From NCBI RefSeq assembly GCF_016775155.1, contig NZ_JAEUGD010000002.1, positions 365 through 64,364 on the forward strand: a DNA stretch of 64,000 nt, read 5' to 3'. Below are positions 6,553 to 15,526 of the stretch, in pieces (the first letter of the stretch is position 1; every line of letters starts with the position of its first letter). The notes below the pieces were generated by a model. The model was not told the origin of the DNA. It did not search any database and saw only the letters and a program-made list of their open reading frames with translations. This stretch comes from Fulvivirga marina (lineage in GTDB: Bacteria > Bacteroidota > Bacteroidia > Cytophagales > Cyclobacteriaceae). A program made the translations under genes and the position numbers.

Positions 6553-8904
6553 TTGGAAAACAAGACTTTAAATCACTCTGAAATCAATAAACCCACGGAG
6601 GGAGTAGACTTCGAGAAGGCACTAACCGTGCTCAGAAAAAGTATACCCTGGGTTCTGATTATTTTTATAATAACAAACCTCGGTTCCTACCTCTACATAA
6701 GATGGACCAAACCACTTTATGAGTCCGAGTCGGAGCTCAAACTCGATGTAAAGTCTGATGCCACAGAGTTAGGACTCACTGGCCTTACCGAAAACAAGAA
6801 CCTGAATATTATATCAGGGGAAATAGAGCTTCTCAAGTCAAAGCTATTTTTCAACAAAGTGATCGAAACTGTAGACCTTAGCATTAGCTACTACACTGCC
6901 GGCAAGGTCTTAAACGATGAAAAATTTGAAACATCACCTTTCATTGTCGATTATACGCTAAAGAACCCTTCCCTGCTAGATCGTCAGATCTTTATTACTA
7001 TTCTCAGCAACAGTGAATATTCCATCAGTTTTTCTGATAATGCCAACTCCAAAGCTCAAACCCACAAGTTTGGAGAACCAGTTACTACCCCTGACATGGA
7101 GTTTATCATATACCTGACTGAGTATTTTGCACCTCAGGGTGATAGAAATTTCTTCTTTATCATCAATAGTGAGAGGTCACAGATAAATTACTTAAGCAGA
7201 AATTTGACTGTTGAACCCCTTAATCTGAATGCAAACACAATACGCATTGCCTTCAAAGACCATAACCCGCTAAAGGCGCGAGATCTTGTAAATGCCATTG
7301 ACACCCTCTACCTGAACTATACTGAGGAAGAGAAAAATCTGGAGAATAAGCAGAAAATTGAATGGCTCAATAGTGAATTGAAACAAATTGAGCACCAACT
7401 TGAAGGCTATGAAGATTATTTTGAAAATTTCACCATAAAAAACAGGACCAACGATCTGGATGAAGACCTTCGAAAAACCATCATTGCCATCAATGCGATT
7501 GACTCCCAGAGGTATGAGCTAACAAAAAAGATTAAAGCCACCGAACAAATACAAAATGAAATAAAAATAGGGGGACTCGACACTTTGAAATATTCGCTAG
7601 GAGTATACCCTAAGTTCATATCAGATATGCTTACTGAGCTAACCGAGCTCCTTAATGAAAGAGAACATCTGAAACTTTCATACAACGAGTCTACTTACGC
7701 CTTTAAAAAGAAGGATCAGGAAATAGGAAACCTCATAAATAACCTTCAGACCCAACTTAAAACTTTAACAGAAAGGTATACATCTGAAATTCAAGACTTA
7801 ATGATCAGGAAACGAAAACTGGAAAGCAGTTTTATAGAGTTGCCTGGAAAAAGTACTGAATACAATAAAAATCAAAGGTTCTTTAAACTGTATGAGGAGT
7901 TTTACCTTTCTCTTATGCAAAGCAAGGCTCAATTTCAGATTGCAGAGGCTGGCACTACTACTGATTTTAAAATACTGTCATCAGCAACCCTTCCTCAGGA
8001 GCCTATCTCTCCCAAGATAATTATAATATATGGCATAGGATTAGTTGCAGGTTTTTTTATGAGTCTTGTTTTTGTGAGCATACGCTACCTGCTGCACAAC
8101 AAAATAAGTGCTATTCACGAAATCGAAAGATTGTCCAACGCACCTATTCTGGGCTCAATTCCCAGCACTTCAGACAAAATTGGAATGACCCAGTTGGTCA
8201 TAGATAAAAAGCCAAAATCAGCAGTAAGTGAAGCCCTGAGATCTATACGTACTAACATTGAGTTTATGGTACCTGGAGGAAAAGACCGTGTCATTTCCAT
8301 CACTTCTACCATTGGCGGTGAGGGGAAAACATTTGTTGCGGTAAACCTTGGCGCCATAATCGCTCTTTCCAAAAAGAAAGTACTCTTACTGGATCTGGAC
8401 ATGAGAAAACCAAGAGTACACCTGGCATTCCAGGATAAATACATAGGAAAAGGCATCAGCACTATACTGATCAACAAACACAGCGTAGAAGAATGTATAC
8501 AAAAAACAGCGGTAGAAAATCTTGATTATATACCTGCCGGCCCTACTCCTCCAAACCCTTCCGAATTGTTATTAAACGGCGAGTATGACAGTCTCATCAA
8601 TAAGCTGAAGCATGACTATGACATCATCATACTGGACACTCCGCCCGTCGGGCTGGTAACCGACGGAATTTTGGCCATGAAAAAGGCTAATCTCGCAATT
8701 TATGTTGTACGGGCGCACTACTCAAGAAAAATATTCTTAAACACGCTAAATAGGCTCATCAGTGTAAATCAATTCAAAAATATTGCTGTTATTTTAAATG
8801 CTACGTCTAATATTGGGGCAAACAGCTATGGTTATGGTTATTATGAAGAAAAACCTGAAACCGGTAATAATTTTATAAAAAGACTATTAGGCAAACGTGT
8901 TTAA
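6553..8904 (+). CDS. Wzc-like polysaccharide co-polymerase and tyrosine autokinase
   Basis: The 783-residue protein has a first transmembrane helix near residues 33-52, a long periplasmic Wzz/coiled-coil part (about 270-450), a second helix near 490-515, and a cytoplasmic BY-kinase domain. The kinase has Walker A GGEGKT (Lys592), Walker A' LLLDLDMRKP and Walker B IILDTPP (Asp695). It ends in a tyrosine cluster, Tyr759, 761, 763 and 764, for autophosphorylation. Such proteins control chain length and export by cycles of phosphorylation. The start codon is TTG, one base after the export gene's stop. The phosphatase gene overlaps its 3' end by 8 bases, so the kinase-phosphatase pair is coupled. 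Confidence 0.92.
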   Translation: MENKTLNHSEINKPTEGVDFEKALTVLRKSIPWVLIIFIITNLGSYLYIRWTKPLYESESELKLDVKSDATELGLTGLTENKNLNIISGEIELLKSKLFFNKVIETVDLSISYYTAGKVLNDEKFETSPFIVDYTLKNPSLLDRQIFITILSNSEYSISFSDNANSKAQTHKFGEPVTTPDMEFIIYLTEYFAPQGDRNFFFIINSERSQINYLSRNLTVEPLNLNANTIRIAFKDHNPLKARDLVNAIDTLYLNYTEEEKNLENKQKIEWLNSELKQIEHQLEGYEDYFENFTIKNRTNDLDEDLRKTIIAINAIDSQRYELTKKIKATEQIQNEIKIGGLDTLKYSLGVYPKFISDMLTELTELLNEREHLKLSYNESTYAFKKKDQEIGNLINNLQTQLKTLTERYTSEIQDLMIRKRKLESSFIELPGKSTEYNKNQRFFKLYEEFYLSLMQSKAQFQIAEAGTTTDFKILSSATLPQEPISPKIIIIYGIGLVAGFFMSLVFVSIRYLLHNKISAIHEIERLSNAPILGSIPSTSDKIGMTQLVIDKKPKSAVSEALRSIRTNIEFMVPGGKDRVISITSTIGGEGKTFVAVNLGAIIALSKKKVLLLDLDMRKPRVHLAFQDKYIGKGISTILINKHSVEECIQKTAVENLDYIPAGPTPPNPSELLLNGEYDSLINKLKHDYDIIILDTPPVGLVTDGILAMKKANLAIYVVRAHYSRKIFLNTLNRLISVNQFKNIAVILNATSNIGANSYGYGYYEEKPETGNNFIKRLLGKRV

Positions 8905-9628
8905 TTTTTTCAAAAAGAAATCAACAAAACCTGTTGACCGCTTACGTACCGATGTTCACTCGCACCTTCTTCCCAACCTTGATGATGGTGTAGAAAGCTA
9001 TGAAGAAGCACTGAAGATCGTAAAAGGGTTTAGTGAGCTGGGTTATCAAAAGCTCATCACCACGCCTCATATCATGAGTGACTTTTATAATAACAGTGAA
9101 GATGACATCAAGCTTAAAATCATTGAACTAAACTCGTTGATCAACCAACAAGGGCTAAACATAGAAGTGGTACCTGGTGCTGAATACTATCTGGATGAAA
9201 AGCTTCTTGAAAACATAAGAGACAACAACAAAGAGTTCCTCACTTTTGGAGACAATTACCTCCTTTTCGAGACCTCATTTATGAATGAACCCTTTTATCT
9301 CAAGGAGTTTGTTTTTGAAGCCAAATCCAGGGGAATCAATCCAATAATGGCACATCCTGAAAGATATACTTATATTCACGGTAATTTTGATATTGCTACT
9401 GATCTTATGGATAGAGGTGTACTTTTTCAAATTAATATCAATTCCTTTGTTGGTTACTACTCTAAAGAAGTAAAGAAGACAGCAGAAAAGCTGGTAGATG
9501 CCGGGTATGTTCATCTGTTGGGTAGCGACTGCCATAATATGAAGCACTTTAACGTTCTGCAAAAGTCAAGAACTGAAAAATATTATTATAAAGCCTTACA
9601 ATTACCTTTAATCAACTATACACTCTAA
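8897..9628 (+). CDS. PHP-type protein tyrosine phosphatase (CpsB/YwqE family)
   Basis: The 243-residue protein has PHP metal-binding motifs: TDVHSHLLPNLDDG near the N-terminus, TPHI, the E of GAEYYLD, AHPERY and the terminal GSDCHN. CpsB/YwqE enzymes use this metal cluster to dephosphorylate the tyrosine tail of the partner BY-kinase. The GTG start lies inside the kinase gene's last codons (8-base overlap), strongly implying co-translation and that the upstream Wzc-like kinase is the substrate. No signal peptide is present, so it acts in the cytoplasm. Confidence 0.9.
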   Translation: MFNFFKKKSTKPVDRLRTDVHSHLLPNLDDGVESYEEALKIVKGFSELGYQKLITTPHIMSDFYNNSEDDIKLKIIELNSLINQQGLNIEVVPGAEYYLDEKLLENIRDNNKEFLTFGDNYLLFETSFMNEPFYLKEFVFEAKSRGINPIMAHPERYTYIHGNFDIATDLMDRGVLFQININSFVGYYSKEVKKTAEKLVDAGYVHLLGSDCHNMKHFNVLQKSRTEKYYYKALQLPLINYTL

Positions 9629-9629
9629 T

Positions 9630-10616
9630 ATGATCTTGGTTACCGGAGCTAATGGATTTCTGGGCAGTTACATTTGCAGGAAATTGCTAAAAGAGCAATT
9701 TCCTTTTATTGCCATGGTCCGTCCATCCAGTGATCTTAGTCTGCTGGAGGATATATTAGAAAATATAACTATACATGAAGGTGATATTCTCGACACAGAA
9801 AGCTTCACTACTGTATTAGAAGAGGTGGATGATATTATTCATTGCGCAGCGATCGTATCATACAATGCGAAAGACCGACAAAAAATGAATGAGGTCAATA
9901 TAGCTGGTACGCGTAACATAGTTAACCTGGCACTGACAAACCCAAACAAGTACTTTATCCATGTTAGCTCTGTTGCTGCATTGGGGCGGAATAAACATTC
10001 TGGCCGGGTAGATGAAAATAACAAATGGGAAAACTCTAAATGGAACACCAGCTATGGGGAATCCAAGTACCTGGCTGAGTTGGAAGTATGGAGGGCAATT
10101 ATGGAAGGACTTAATGCTGTCATCATTAATCCATCAGTAATTTTAGGACCGGGGAACTGGGATAAAAGCAGTGCGAAGCTATTCAAATATGTATGGAATG
10201 AGAAACCCTTTTACACATCTGGCGTATTGAACTATGTAGATGTTCGTGATGTTGCAGATATTGTATTTAAGCTATTGAACAAAAGGGTTTCCGGAGAGCG
10301 GTATATTATTAATGCAGACAACATCCCAATTAAGGATTTTTTCGAAAAGATAGCGTCCGCATTTAATAAAAAAGCTCCTCGAATAAAGGCCAATGGCTTT
10401 TTATTGAAACTTGCTCGTATGTCACAAAGTATCAAGTCATTATTTACGGGTTCTTCTCCAACTATAACGCGTGAAACAGCCCGGGTAGGTGATAGCAAAA
10501 TTTACTTTGATAATAGTAAGATCAAGAGCGAACTAAATCATAACTTTGTTACTCTTTCAAATACTATTAACTGGACTTGTGAGTTCTACTTAAAGAAAAA
10601 CCTTACTAAAAATTAA
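9630..10616 (+). CDS. NAD(P)-dependent epimerase/dehydratase (extended SDR)
   Basis: The 328-residue protein has the Rossmann glycine motif TGANGFLG at its N-terminus and the catalytic set SSVAALG (Ser) with YGESK (Y-x3-K). It also has NPSVILGPGNW, typical of dihydroflavonol-reductase-like extended SDRs. The substrate cannot be read from sequence; its position one base after the phosphatase gene suggests a nucleotide sugar or lipid-linked intermediate for the same polysaccharide. Last gene of the tight operon; the next gene starts 64 bases later. Confidence 0.82.
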   Translation: MILVTGANGFLGSYICRKLLKEQFPFIAMVRPSSDLSLLEDILENITIHEGDILDTESFTTVLEEVDDIIHCAAIVSYNAKDRQKMNEVNIAGTRNIVNLALTNPNKYFIHVSSVAALGRNKHSGRVDENNKWENSKWNTSYGESKYLAELEVWRAIMEGLNAVIINPSVILGPGNWDKSSAKLFKYVWNEKPFYTSGVLNYVDVRDVADIVFKLLNKRVSGERYIINADNIPIKDFFEKIASAFNKKAPRIKANGFLLKLARMSQSIKSLFTGSSPTITRETARVGDSKIYFDNSKIKSELNHNFVTLSNTINWTCEFYLKKNLTKN

Positions 10617-10680
10617 GTAGCTTTCTTATTTAACTTTAGGGTTAAATTAACTAAATTGTTTAAACTGTTGAGGTGATTGA

Positions 10681-12084
10681 ATGGCTGAGAATTTTAAGAG
10701 AAAAGAAGAAAACGAACTGATTAAGAGGTTCGAAGATCACATAAAAAATAAGGCAAGTTACTTTTTTGAACTTGATAGTTTCGAGCAGATTATTGGCTTT
10801 TATATTGACCGAGGACAGTATAAGCGTGCTCTGAATGCTACCAACATGGCTATGGAACAATACCCATTCTCCATAGAGCTAATTGTAACAAAAGCCCAGA
10901 TACTTAGTAACCTTGAGGAATATGAAGAAGCTCTAAAGCTTCTTCAAAAAGCCGAATCTTTTCAACCCAATGACTCCGAAATACACTTACTAAAAGGATC
11001 CATTTATTCTCTTCAGGCTAATTACCTGGCTGCCATCGATACTTACATTACTACGCTTCCGTTTGCAGAAGAAAAAGATGAAGTCTACTATAGCATAGGC
11101 CTGGCTTACCAAAGCATGGAAGACTATGACAAGGCCATTGAATCCTACAAAAACGCCATTGCTGAGAATATTTTTCACGATGGCGCCTTGTACGAATTGG
11201 CATACTGCCTCGACATTACCGGCGAACTTGAAAGCAGCATTTCTTATTACAATCAGTTTATTGATGCGGACCCTTACTCACAAGCCGCATGGTATAACCT
11301 CGGAATCGTTTACAATAAGCTAGGTCGCTATGAAGAAGCTATTAAAGCCTATGATTACGCCACAGTAATTGAAGAAAATTTTTCATCCGCATACTTTAAT
11401 ATGGGCAACACTTATGCCCAACTAGAGCAATATTCTGAAGCTCTAAATGCATACAAAAAAACCATAGATATTGAAGGTCCCAGCCCTGAAGTCTATTGCC
11501 AGATGGCGTCAGTCTATGAAAGAATGCAACAGTATGAATTAGGCCTCAAATATTTCCAAAAAGCCACTAAGCTCGACAACTTGTATGACGAGGCATGGTA
11601 TGGGGCCGGCAAGTGCCTGAACATGCAGCAAAAATGGTATCAGTCTCTCCATTTCTACAACAAAGCTTTAAAACTGGACCATGAAAATCCTGACTATTGG
11701 AAAGCTGTTGCAGAAACAGAATATAAGATTGGCAACATAGTTTCTAGTATAGATGCTTATGAAGAGGCCAGTATGCTTACCCCAGAAGATAAGGAAATCT
11801 GGTTAAACTGGTCATACATATATTATGAACAAGGAGAATACGAAAAAGCTATAGACCTGATTATAAGCGGATTAACAGACAATCCTGACGACGCCGACTT
11901 CTTCTACAGACTTACCGTTTACCTCATTAGTGCAGGCAAATACAAAGAAGCCTTTAATTATTTAGAAAATGCATTAATTTTGGACTTCGATAAACATGAA
12001 GTCCTGTTTGAGTTTTTTCCACAGCTTGAAACTCAGAAGGCTCTATACAAAATTATTGATCAATTTAGAAAAGAAAATTCCTAA
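10681..12084 (+). CDS. Tetratricopeptide repeat protein
   Basis: A 467-residue soluble protein made almost wholly of TPR units (about twelve), for example YYSIGLAYQSMEDYDKAIESY and YNLGIVYNKLGRYEEAIKAY. There is no signal peptide, so it is probably a cytoplasmic scaffold. The stop codon TAA overlaps the ATG of the phosphosulfolactate synthase gene (TAATG), so the two are translationally coupled and may interact. The N-terminal 40 residues are acidic/basic and less regular. The partner and function are unknown. Confidence 0.85.
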   Translation: MAENFKRKEENELIKRFEDHIKNKASYFFELDSFEQIIGFYIDRGQYKRALNATNMAMEQYPFSIELIVTKAQILSNLEEYEEALKLLQKAESFQPNDSEIHLLKGSIYSLQANYLAAIDTYITTLPFAEEKDEVYYSIGLAYQSMEDYDKAIESYKNAIAENIFHDGALYELAYCLDITGELESSISYYNQFIDADPYSQAAWYNLGIVYNKLGRYEEAIKAYDYATVIEENFSSAYFNMGNTYAQLEQYSEALNAYKKTIDIEGPSPEVYCQMASVYERMQQYELGLKYFQKATKLDNLYDEAWYGAGKCLNMQQKWYQSLHFYNKALKLDHENPDYWKAVAETEYKIGNIVSSIDAYEEASMLTPEDKEIWLNWSYIYYEQGEYEKAIDLIISGLTDNPDDADFFYRLTVYLISAGKYKEAFNYLENALILDFDKHEVLFEFFPQLETQKALYKIIDQFRKENS

Positions 12085-12857
12085 TGAATTATACTTTAAA
12101 CAACATTCCTGAGCGAACTACAAAGCCCAGGCAATATGGCTTTACTATGGCTATGGACAAAGGTCTCAGCATTCGTGAAGTTGAAGATTTTTTAAGCATT
12201 TGTGAAGGTCACGTTGACATCGTCAAGCTAGGCTGGGCTACTTCCTACGTTACGCCCAACTTAAAAGACAAAATAAAAGTATATCATGATGCAGGTATTC
12301 CGGTTTATTTCGGAGGTACCTTATTCGAATCATTTATAGTCAGAGGTCAGTTTGACGACTATAGAAAAGTATTAGATAAGTATAACCTACAGTATGCAGA
12401 GGTTTCTGATGGGTCAATTGAAATGGACCATGACAAGAAATGTGACTTTATTAGCAAATTATCCCAACAGGTAACAGTTTTATCTGAAGTAGGTTCAAAA
12501 GACGAAGAAAAGATTATACCTCCGTATCAATGGATAAAACTAATGCAGGCTGAACTTGACGCAGGTGCCTGGAAGGTAATTGGTGAAGCGCGTGAAGGCG
12601 GTAACGTTGGCCTCTTCCGTTCTACGGGAGAAGTAAGATCAGGTCTTGTTCAAGAGATCTTAACCAAGATTCCTTTCGAAAAAATTATTTGGGAAGCTCC
12701 TCAAAAAGCACAGCAAGTTTGGTTTATCAAGCTTTTGGGGGCTAACGTTAATTTGGGTAATATCGCTCCCAATGAAGTTATTCCTCTGGAAACAATACGC
12801 TTAGGATTAAGAGGCGATACTTTTAATCATTTTCTTTCGTTAAACGAAAAAAGCTGA
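12084..12857 (+). CDS. Phosphosulfolactate synthase family protein (ComA)
   Basis: The 257-residue TIM-barrel protein fits the ComA family. DIVKLGWATSY carries the conserved lysine, PVYFGGTLFE the active-site loop, and VSDGSIEM, VLSEVGSK and EAREGGNVG the later phosphate-site strands. The enzyme adds sulfite to phosphoenolpyruvate, giving phosphosulfolactate. In methanogens this feeds coenzyme M; Bacteroidota do not make coenzyme M, but many make sulfonolipids (capnine type) from cysteate, so a sulfonate-lipid role is a reasonable inference. It is coupled to the upstream TPR gene by a one-base overlap and followed after 9 bases by a DUF368 transporter. Confidence 0.8.
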   Translation: MNYTLNNIPERTTKPRQYGFTMAMDKGLSIREVEDFLSICEGHVDIVKLGWATSYVTPNLKDKIKVYHDAGIPVYFGGTLFESFIVRGQFDDYRKVLDKYNLQYAEVSDGSIEMDHDKKCDFISKLSQQVTVLSEVGSKDEEKIIPPYQWIKLMQAELDAGAWKVIGEAREGGNVGLFRSTGEVRSGLVQEILTKIPFEKIIWEAPQKAQQVWFIKLLGANVNLGNIAPNEVIPLETIRLGLRGDTFNHFLSLNEKS

Positions 12858-12866
12858 GCGTACTAA

Positions 12867-13808
12867 ATGAATAAACTGAAAGAAACCCTGCTCACCTACC
12901 TAAAAGGGGTGGGCATGGGTGGCGCCGATGTTGTACCAGGCGTATCCGGAGGAACAATTGCTTTCATCACCGGCATATATGAACAACTGCTAGATTCAAT
13001 TAAAGCTTTCGATCTGGAAGCATTCAAGCTGCTGCTCACTTTTCAGGTTATTCCATTTTGGACAAAGGTTAATGGAAGATTCCTGCTACCACTGTTCTTA
13101 GGAATCATCACGAGCTTTCTTACCCTTGCCAAACTTATCATTTACTTATTGGCAAATCATCCTATACCATTGTGGTCATTCTTTTTTGGCCTCATTATTA
13201 TTTCAGCTATTCTGGTACTCAGAGCCATCAATCGATGGACCATCGGAGTTACCTTGGCCATACTGGCGGGCATTGCCATTGCCTATTTTATAACGGTAAC
13301 CAGCCCAGCCGAAACACCTAACGAACCTTGGTTTGTGTTTATATCCGGGGCTATTGCCGTTTGCGCCATGATATTACCCGGTATTTCCGGCTCATTTATA
13401 CTACTCATACTTGGTAAGTATGAATATATGATGACTGCACTAAGCACCCTGGACATATTAACTGTGGCTATTTTTGCCCTTGGTTGTGTAGTTGGACTAT
13501 TGTCATTTGTACGGGTTATTTCATGGCTGCTTAAAAACTACCACAACCTGGCCATTGGCCTTCTTTCAGGCTTCATGATTGGTAGTTTAAATAAAGTATG
13601 GCCCTGGAAAATTCCGATTAAGTTTAGAGTCAACAGCCATGGGGAGCAAGTAGCATATATCACAAGAAATGTTTTCCCTGCTGAGTACTACGAAAGATTA
13701 GGGGAGTTCCCTCAAGTTTTAGTAGCCATTTTGTTTATGGCACTCGGAATCTTTATTGTTGTTGCAATTGAAAAAATAGCCAATTACAAGTCAAAATCAC
13801 CAAGATAA
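12867..13808 (+). CDS. DUF368 membrane protein, undecaprenyl-phosphate translocase (PopT type)
   Basis: The 313-residue protein has about eight transmembrane helices and two signature blocks, GGADVVPGVSGGTIAFI near the N-terminus and LPGISGSFILLILGKYE in the middle, in the internal-repeat arrangement typical of DUF368. Characterised members return undecaprenyl phosphate to the cytoplasmic face, recycling the carrier used for peptidoglycan and surface glycans. That fits the polysaccharide operon upstream. A roughly 25-residue soluble insert sits before the last helix. Its stop directly abuts the aroE start codon. Confidence 0.83.
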   Translation: MNKLKETLLTYLKGVGMGGADVVPGVSGGTIAFITGIYEQLLDSIKAFDLEAFKLLLTFQVIPFWTKVNGRFLLPLFLGIITSFLTLAKLIIYLLANHPIPLWSFFFGLIIISAILVLRAINRWTIGVTLAILAGIAIAYFITVTSPAETPNEPWFVFISGAIAVCAMILPGISGSFILLILGKYEYMMTALSTLDILTVAIFALGCVVGLLSFVRVISWLLKNYHNLAIGLLSGFMIGSLNKVWPWKIPIKFRVNSHGEQVAYITRNVFPAEYYERLGEFPQVLVAILFMALGIFIVVAIEKIANYKSKSPR

Positions 13809-14552
13809 ATGAGCGTATATGGTTTAATAGGGAAAAAACTTGCTCACTCCTTCTCAAAAAAATACTTTACAGAAAAATTTGAGACGGAGAAGCTTAGCTC
13901 TTGTAGCTATGAACTATTTGAACTGCCCACTATAGATAAGCTTACACAATTGGTACGCACATTACCAGGCTTGGCTGGTCTCAATGTAACTATTCCCTAT
14001 AAGGAAGAAGTTATACCAATGTTAGATGAAGTTCACGACAAAGCTCGTGAAATAGGAGCAGTAAATGTAATAAAAGTATGTAATGGCAAATTAACCGGAT
14101 ACAACTCTGATTACTTTGGTTTCAAGAAATCCTTAATTAATTGGCTAGACGAACCTGGCAAAATAAGGGCCCTAATCCTAGGTACAGGAGGAGCTTCCAA
14201 AGCTGTAATTGCGGCACTGAAGGACTTATCCATATCATATCAGTTAGTATCACGCAATCCGGAAAAAGGAAATCTAAGTTATGTCTCACTAAAGAAGACT
14301 CCTGAAATTATTAAGAGTCATCACCTTATTATAAATACCACTCCTCTGGGAATGTATCCCCAAATGGATTCTGCACCAGACCTGGATTATTCTCTCATTT
14401 CAGATAAGCATTACCTTTATGACCTGGTCTACAATCCCGAGATCACTCGATTCCTTGAGACAGGACTTAATTCCGGAGCAAAGGTCAAAAACGGCTCTGA
14501 AATGCTACATTTACAAGCTGAAAAGTCATGGAAAATCTGGAACCAGAGATAA
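13809..14552 (+). CDS. aroE: Shikimate dehydrogenase
   Basis: The 247-residue protein shows the shikimate-binding N-domain (KLAHSFSKKYF; NVTIPYKE with the catalytic lysine; NSDYFGF with the catalytic aspartate), then the NADP-binding GTGGASKAV glycine loop and a C-terminal GSEMLHLQAEKSW helix. It reduces 3-dehydroshikimate to shikimate. It is somewhat shorter than the enterobacterial enzyme, usual for Bacteroidota. The start abuts the previous gene's stop, so it is probably the last gene of the 10681-14552 operon. Another shikimate gene, aroQ, is at 32986. Confidence 0.93.
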   Translation: MSVYGLIGKKLAHSFSKKYFTEKFETEKLSSCSYELFELPTIDKLTQLVRTLPGLAGLNVTIPYKEEVIPMLDEVHDKAREIGAVNVIKVCNGKLTGYNSDYFGFKKSLINWLDEPGKIRALILGTGGASKAVIAALKDLSISYQLVSRNPEKGNLSYVSLKKTPEIIKSHHLIINTTPLGMYPQMDSAPDLDYSLISDKHYLYDLVYNPEITRFLETGLNSGAKVKNGSEMLHLQAEKSWKIWNQR

Positions 14553-14713
14553 GTTCTTGTAAGTTTTTACCTTAAAAAGTCATTACCAGCACCAGTAATA
14601 GTATACAAAAAATAAAGTCACCTCTTTCATCCCCTTCAATTTACACACCCTATTATACCAATACACTAAAAACCAAAACCTTATCAATTAAACGATATCC
14701 AACCCAGATCTTT

Positions 14714-14735
14714 TTTTATCATTTACATGATAAAA
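14714..14735. promoter_or_regulatory. Palindrome, candidate operator
   Basis: TTTTATCAT-TTAC-ATGATAAAA is a perfect 9-bp inverted repeat about 56 bases upstream of the -7 element of the STAS-like gene. It has no terminator-like T-run in either direction beyond its own arms, so an operator is more likely. Confidence 0.35.
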
Positions 14736-14790
14736 GTCACGAAGTAATGTATTGAATTAAACCCCAATGGAGAAATCACTATTTAGACAC

Positions 14791-14798
14791 TATCTTTG
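14791..14798 (+). promoter_or_regulatory. Candidate -7 element of STAS-like gene
   Basis: TATCTTTG matches TAnnTTTG and sits 31 bases before the start codon, as expected for a short leader. No clear -33 TTTG is visible. Confidence 0.4.
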
Positions 14799-14829
14799 GG
14801 GGATTTATAGAAGCTAAAACTAATAAAGA

Positions 14830-15264
14830 ATGAAAGAACTACTTAAATTAACTAAAAACGGATCTAAAGTACCGTACTTGACTTTTTCTCTTGCAGAGAA
14901 TAAAACCTTAATGTTTAACTGGAATGGTTTTTTGGATGTGGAGAATATCATTAAGTCTCACGAACAATCTCTAGACCTGATCAAAAAACATAATGTAACA
15001 AAACTTGTTGAAGATGTTAGAAAATTTTCAGGGCCATTTTCAAAAGCTAATGATTGGTTCATTAAAACATATGCTCCAGCAGTCGTCAAAATGGGAGTTA
15101 CTAAAACTGCAGTAATATTAAATGATAACGTGTTTACTCAATTGTCAGTAAATGACCTAAAGGAGAACCCTGAGTTTAAAGCAATAGGTCTTTTATATAA
15201 GGTATTTAATTCAGAAGAAGACGCTAATGAGTGGCTTCATGAAACTTCAACGCAATCCGTTTAA
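14830..15264 (+). CDS. STAS/SpoIIAA-like domain protein
   Basis: A 144-residue cytoplasmic protein. The strand-helix order and phrases such as TLMFNWNGFLDVENIIKSHEQSLDLIKKHNV, then TKLVEDVRKFSGPFSKANDWF and a C-terminal SEEDANEWLHE helix, match the small SpoIIAA-like STAS proteins common in Bacteroidota. These proteins are thought to bind lipids or partner proteins; no enzymatic residues are evident. It is a single gene with its own promoter candidate and a long inverted repeat after the stop. Fold assignment is moderate, role unknown. Confidence 0.6.
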   Translation: MKELLKLTKNGSKVPYLTFSLAENKTLMFNWNGFLDVENIIKSHEQSLDLIKKHNVTKLVEDVRKFSGPFSKANDWFIKTYAPAVVKMGVTKTAVILNDNVFTQLSVNDLKENPEFKAIGLLYKVFNSEEDANEWLHETSTQSV

Positions 15265-15276
15265 CAAAAACTTCTC

Positions 15277-15324
15277 GTTCTCTCTGTGACATTTAGGTGT
15301 TTAAACGTGTTTCACAGAGAGAAC
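15277..15324. repeat. Long inverted repeat downstream of the STAS-like gene
   Basis: A perfect 13-bp stem (15277-15289 with 15312-15324) encloses a 22-base loop. There is no T-run after it, so it is a weak intrinsic terminator at best; it could also protect the 3' end of the mRNA. Confidence 0.5.
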
Positions 15325-15526
15325 TTATAATTCCTCCAAAAAACTTACATTTCATATTTAGCTGATATTATGACATTTATCACATGCTATATACTTTAAG
15401 CTCATTATATCCAGAAAAATGAAATATTAATATTTTTTAAAATAACAAATTATTACCTATGTAGTTGAATACTAATTATTTCGTTTCAGTTGTACTGCTA
15501 TCTTTCTAAATTTCTTCAAAAAAACT

